Shown here: one piece after another, positions 6,129-9,642 of the stretch
Layout: each line of letters starts with the position of its first letter
Numbering within the stretch: position 1 is the stretch's first letter
Assembly (NCBI GenBank): GCA_021799405.1
Contig: JAJZAL010000199.1
Location: 1 to 9,642, forward strand
Length of the DNA: 9,642 bases
Reading direction: 5' to 3'
Source: Acidobacteriota bacterium
GTDB taxonomy: Bacteria; Acidobacteriota; Terriglobia; Terriglobales; Acidobacteriaceae
Position numbers and translations under genes: made by a program
The notes under the pieces: generated by a model
The model's input: the letters and a program-made list of their open reading frames with translations, nothing else
Told to the model about the DNA's origin: nothing
Databases searched by the model: none

Positions 6129-6919
6129 GAAATCAGCTATCACCACTGCGTCACGATGCTCCCTCCGCCTAACCAGACCGCGTATGCGGCGAGCCTGCGC
6201 CGTCGGCCAAGCAGAAACAACTCGTGGCCCTCCAGCTAGCAGAGCAATCCCTGACCGTCTAGCTCAGTACGCACGCCATGCCCGCCTCCAATTTCCCTCT
6301 GGAGACGCTCCCAGGCTCCTCCGTGGCCATTTCGTCGCCTGATGTTCTGCACTCCCTGGAGCGCCAGCCGGCGTTGACCAGCACCCTGCATCGCGCCCAA
6401 CTACGTCTGCTGCACACCTGTCGCCTCATCGGGACGGACGTGGTCGGGACCTGGACCTACGTGTCTGGCCCGCAATCCGTATGCCGGGCCAAGCCCACCG
6501 CTAAGCAAACACAATGCCATAAAAGCTTCCCAATTGGGGTAGCCAAGATCGCGCCCGAGCTTGGCCCGCGACACCCCGACAAGTCAACCTCTTGCCAACG
6601 CGGACTGAACTTTCCGATCCGATTGCTACCAAGCGCGATCAGGCCGCCGCGCCCTTTCGCTTCAGCTCACAGGTTAGGCTTCCATTGCCACCCGTCTCCC
6701 CTATCACCCTCCTGCCGGTTCGCTAACCTGGCGCCTGGATACGAGCCACATTTCCGCCAGACTCAGCCCCAGCGGAAGCCGCCAGGTTACCGCGGGCATC
6801 TTTGACACCTCCTCTCGAGGACAAACGCCTGCGAGGGAACCCCATCCTCGAACTCAAGAGCAACGTAAAGATTTGTCCGTCGTCGCCGATACAAACGATA
6901 GAGCCAGAGGATGAGAAGT

Positions 6920-9166
6920 GTGCACACAATTACAAGGGCGAAAGTATTGTTTGTTATTCTGACTCTATCAACTATAAGCGCAAATGCACAGGAACCATCG
7001 GTTACCACACGCAACGAGCGATACTCAACTTTATTCACAGGAATACCTTCATGGATTAGTCCAGGCCGATCCACGTCTTTCATACAGCCGCTGTTTCCGC
7101 CATTCATGCCCGTTGAACTGACAACGCATGACCAACATCCGCAAAACTCAACGCAAACTGCATTACGACTCACAAGACAACGCTACGAGACGACGACCCA
7201 AGTTCAGGTACACGCTAGGCCGGCCGGATCGATAATGACAGAGGGTTTCACGAGACCGATTACTGCAAGTGAAGTTGAGCATTCTGCTGGAACCTTCGGA
7301 GACCTGTCTCGCTTCTTGCAAACATTACCCGGAGTTTTATCTGACAACGACGAGAGAAATGATTTTCTTGTCCGCGGCGGCAATCCAGACGAAAACCTCT
7401 TTGTTGTCGATAATATTGAGGTCCCCTCAATCAACCAACTCGCACTGTCCGATACAACCGGTGGCTTCGTGTCGATGTTGGATGCTGACGCTATTCAGCA
7501 GATCGATTTCCACACAGACGCGTATGACGAGCATTTCGATCAGCGGTTGTCATCCGTTGTAGAAATATCGACCCGTACGGAAGGTCCAATTAAGCGGTGG
7601 TTCAAAGTCGAGGCAGGCATCGCTGGAATTGGGGCATCTGCCACCTTACCTATGGGAGAAGTTGGCTCCCTCTTTATGTCAGCGAGAGACGGCATCCTGC
7701 AATATCTCACCAATAACATTGGAATGGACGGTGTCCCTCACTACCGCAACGCCTTTGTTCGCGCGCAGAATCGCATTGACAGTCGTGATAGTTGGTGGGG
7801 CATGTCCCTAACCGGTATCGACTCAATTGTGATCACTCCTGCGGCCCTGGACTCGCAGGAGACCAACCCATACGACATCACATACACCGGATGGCGTAAT
7901 ACAACTGGAGCTAATTGGCAACATCTATTCTCTGATCGCTCCTTCGGAATTATGAGCCTATCTCACGCAGCTCAGAACCAAACAGTCTTAGAGAACGGAC
8001 AGATGCAAAACGGAGCAGTTGTCTATAACGAGAATACAACCGACCAAATAACGACAGCAAAATACGACTGGACATCTGAGCTGATTAAGGCCACAACGCT
8101 CACTGCAGGAGGGCTTGTCTCAGTCGACCAGCTCGACTATAAAGTTGCACAGCCAATAGGGCTCCAAAATCCGTACGACCAAAGTCCAGCTTTTGTAAAT
8201 ACGATGGCTATGAAACGCAGATTCGCCACGTTTTCCTCAGCAGAGTACTTGCAGACGGCAATCCATCCGCTCGGAAAGAGTATTTTGGTGCTTGGGGAGC
8301 GCGGCGAACAGTGGGCACTTGGCGGTCACCTGGGTGTAACTGGAACCGCTCTATTGTCTGTACCTGTGAAAGGAAAGCTTCTCCACCTGGGCTATTCCGA
8401 ATATCAGCAGATGCCACCAACCCTCTACATGTTGAGTTTCCATAATAGTAGCCTTCTGAAACCGATCCTCTCCAATCAAATCACCGCTGGTGTGATGCTA
8501 GCCGACAGCGTCCGCAATCGAATAACGCTTGAACTATATGACAAACACTATGTCAATTATCCAGTATCGGTTGACTACCCACAGTTATCGCTGGCGAATG
8601 TCACAGATACATTTGGTCAATTATTCTTAATGTTGCCTATGATAGGGCGTGGAACAGGCATTGCACGCGGTGCAGAACTAAGCGTCCAGACACTTATCGT
8701 TCCTAGACTCTCCCTTACTGGAACCTTTACCTATGCGCGCGCTGCGTATGCAGGTCTCGACGGTATCCTGCGTCGCGGCAACTTTGACGTTCCCCTTCAA
8801 TTAAACTTCACCGGAGACTGGACGATGGCCCACGGTTTCGATTTGTCCTGGCGTTACACAACCACCTCGGGCATTCCGTACACACCGGACAACATGCCAC
8901 TAAGCATCGCACAGAATCGTGATGTCTACAATCTTGAAGAGATCAATGGCCTTCGGGCGCCCGCATACCATAGGCTCGACTTCCGCGTCGAACAAAGCAT
9001 TATGACGCGGCGCGGAGTCCTTAACTGGCATGCTGGCCTTGAGAATGCTCTCAACAATCAAAACTTCTACGAATACCTATGGGAGCCTCGCCTCCAAGGG
9101 GGAGGAGTCTCTGAGCAAACGCAGATGCCACTTTTCCCGGACGGAGGAATCAAACTTATATTTTAG
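6920..9166 (+). CDS. TonB-dependent receptor-like outer-membrane protein
   Basis: The protein has about 748 residues. A signal peptide (residues 1-23: HTITRAK, hydrophobic VLFVILTLSTIS, cleavage ANA before Gln) leads to a roughly 75-residue N-terminal segment. Then comes TTTQVQVHA (about 92-99, TonB-box-like), a plug domain at about 115-220 (FGDLSRFLQTLPGV, FLVRGGNPDENLFVVDNIEV, FVSMLDADAIQQIDF, SSVVEISTRTEG), and a C-terminal barrel of more than 500 residues ending in Phe (IKLIF). Such proteins import ligands across the outer membrane with energy from TonB. The substrate is not apparent. The N-terminal carboxypeptidase-regulatory-like domain common in acidobacterial OAR proteins is not visible. 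The start is a choice: AGAGG touches the ATG at 6911 with no spacing, but stands 9 nt before the GTG at 6920, which I prefer. An ISL3 element begins directly after its TAG stop. Confidence 0.83.
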   Translation: MHTITRAKVLFVILTLSTISANAQEPSVTTRNERYSTLFTGIPSWISPGRSTSFIQPLFPPFMPVELTTHDQHPQNSTQTALRLTRQRYETTTQVQVHARPAGSIMTEGFTRPITASEVEHSAGTFGDLSRFLQTLPGVLSDNDERNDFLVRGGNPDENLFVVDNIEVPSINQLALSDTTGGFVSMLDADAIQQIDFHTDAYDEHFDQRLSSVVEISTRTEGPIKRWFKVEAGIAGIGASATLPMGEVGSLFMSARDGILQYLTNNIGMDGVPHYRNAFVRAQNRIDSRDSWWGMSLTGIDSIVITPAALDSQETNPYDITYTGWRNTTGANWQHLFSDRSFGIMSLSHAAQNQTVLENGQMQNGAVVYNENTTDQITTAKYDWTSELIKATTLTAGGLVSVDQLDYKVAQPIGLQNPYDQSPAFVNTMAMKRRFATFSSAEYLQTAIHPLGKSILVLGERGEQWALGGHLGVTGTALLSVPVKGKLLHLGYSEYQQMPPTLYMLSFHNSSLLKPILSNQITAGVMLADSVRNRITLELYDKHYVNYPVSVDYPQLSLANVTDTFGQLFLMLPMIGRGTGIARGAELSVQTLIVPRLSLTGTFTYARAAYAGLDGILRRGNFDVPLQLNFTGDWTMAHGFDLSWRYTTTSGIPYTPDNMPLSIAQNRDVYNLEEINGLRAPAYHRLDFRVEQSIMTRRGVLNWHAGLENALNNQNFYEYLWEPRLQGGGVSEQTQMPLFPDGGIKLIF

Positions 9167-9642
9167 GGCTCTTCCGCAGAATCTGTAGGTAACCCAGTAA
9201 GAGTCTGAGCAACCGCACCTGCTCGGGGGTGCTCGGCTGTGATGGAGTGAAAATTGTTGCCTCCTCAGCAAGATCTGCGGGGGGTCTCCGGTTCGGGTGG
9301 TCGCCCGAGTGTGTGATACAGCGCTATTTCCGTGGCATTGAAGGTACGGAATCCGTACGCTCGTCTGGTGACGACTCGTACTTTGTTGTTGGCTGCTTCC
9401 ACCGCGCCGCTGGGAAGCTCTGCTTTGGCGCGGAACCAGTTCATCACGAGTGCTTCACGGTGGGGGAGCATGCGAGCAACGCTCCGCATCGATCGTCCGG
9501 CCCCGGTAGCGCCACTGGTCAGCCATCTCTCGAACAGTGTGCCAGGGTCAAAGACGGAACGTAAGAGTTTTTTCGTGCTGTGTCTTATCCGTTCACCCGC
9601 CGCCACAGCGGCGCTGCTTCCGTGTCGGGGTTGCCGGCGGCC
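9167..9642 (-). mobile_element. ISL3-family insertion sequence, transposase 3' end (partial)
   Basis: GGCTCTTCCGCAGAATCTG at 9167-9185 is a typical ISL3-family terminal inverted repeat (these commonly begin GG-C/T-TCTTCC). A minus-strand ISL3 transposase C-terminus follows about 100 nt inside. The element continues past the right edge. ISL3 elements usually make 8-bp duplications; here the candidate left copy would be TATTTTAG (9159-9166), which includes the receptor's stop codon. The other end is needed to confirm it. Confidence 0.75.
9265..9642 (-). CDS. ISL3-family transposase, C-terminal part, cut by window edge
   Basis: The last 70 residues carry the ISL3 signature: HREALVMNWFRAKAELPSG, then AVEAANNK with the glutamate expected to be the third acidic catalytic residue (the family usually has VEGxNNK, so Ala replaces Gly), then RRAYGFRTFNATEIALYHTL and a PEPE tail. 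The transposase would cut and join the element ends as a DDE enzyme. The frame stays open to the right edge at 9642, so the internal GTG at 9606 need not be a start. The first 35 or so visible residues resemble the family poorly (family members usually show an aromatic-rich F-W-x-Y-x-S block there), hinting at a frameshift or divergence. It may therefore be inactive. Confidence 0.75.
   Translation of the reverse strand, partial: GRRQPRHGSSAAVAAGERIRHSTKKLLRSVFDPGTLFERWLTSGATGAGRSMRSVARMLPHREALVMNWFRAKAELPSGAVEAANNKVRVVTRRAYGFRTFNATEIALYHTLGRPPEPETPRRSC

Larger units (their letters stand above)
5694..6919. other. Long gap between two outer-membrane genes, containing a MITE-like element
   Basis: Apart from the MITE-like element at 5892-6117 I recognise nothing certain here. 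The longest open frame (6278-6805, plus) has an unnatural composition and no recognisable domain, and minus-strand frames between 6130 and 6720 are broken. A GTCCA...TGGAC pairing at 5707-5733 is too weak to be a terminator for the barrel gene. The region looks like decayed sequence. Confidence 0.4.

Noticed and set aside
6278..6805. 175-codon open frame on the plus strand
   Set aside because: No recognisable motif, unnatural Pro/Arg/Ser/His-rich composition and no ribosome binding site.
9205..9240. GAGCA...TGCTC and GCACC...GGTGC overlapping stems after the receptor gene
   Set aside because: They lie inside the ISL3 end, are short, and have no T-run on either strand, so a receptor terminator is not supported.

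Overview
The window looks like an accessory, transposon-rich stretch of a bacterial genome, probably from Acidobacteriota (class Terriglobia). That guess rests on protein style: an OAR-like TonB-dependent outer-membrane protein, a small outer-membrane beta-barrel protein with a signal peptide, a stand-alone HipA-like kinase, and IS66, ISL3 and IS1595 remnants. There is no rRNA or housekeeping gene to confirm it. No tRNA, rRNA or CRISPR array was seen.

Left part (1-1573): the upstream end of an IS66-family element on the minus strand (tnpA complete, tnpB running off the edge) lies head-to-head with a plus-strand relaxase of the VirD2/DUF3363 type. The relaxase keeps its metal-binding histidine motif but has lost its N-terminus, including the catalytic tyrosine region, where the IS66 sequence begins. 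This is a dead remnant of a conjugative or mobilizable element.

Middle (1574-5141): a complete DUF4238 gene on the plus strand; a stub of an IS1595-type transposase (zinc-ribbon N-terminus ending at a stop) on the minus strand; a complete HipA-like kinase gene on the minus strand, most likely starting at a GTG at 4103; then about 0.75 kb of GC-rich sequence with no recognisable gene.

Right part (5142-9642): two exported outer-membrane proteins on the plus strand, a 183-residue beta-barrel protein and a roughly 750-residue TonB-dependent receptor-like protein. They are separated by about 1.2 kb of sequence without a recognisable gene. That gap holds a small MITE-like element (5892-6117) with 16-bp perfect terminal inverted repeats, bounded by an 11-bp direct repeat. 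An ISL3-family element begins directly behind the receptor's stop codon (terminal repeat at 9167, transposase C-terminus on the minus strand) and runs off the right edge.

Overall, five transposition-related traces (IS66, relaxase, IS1595, MITE-like, ISL3) surround four intact-looking genes. The genes do not form an obvious operon or a single pathway. The two outer-membrane proteins may be functionally related, and the DUF4238 and HipA-like genes are typical orphan cargo of such regions. I see no convincing new multi-gene system; the best unexplained structure is the MITE-like element.
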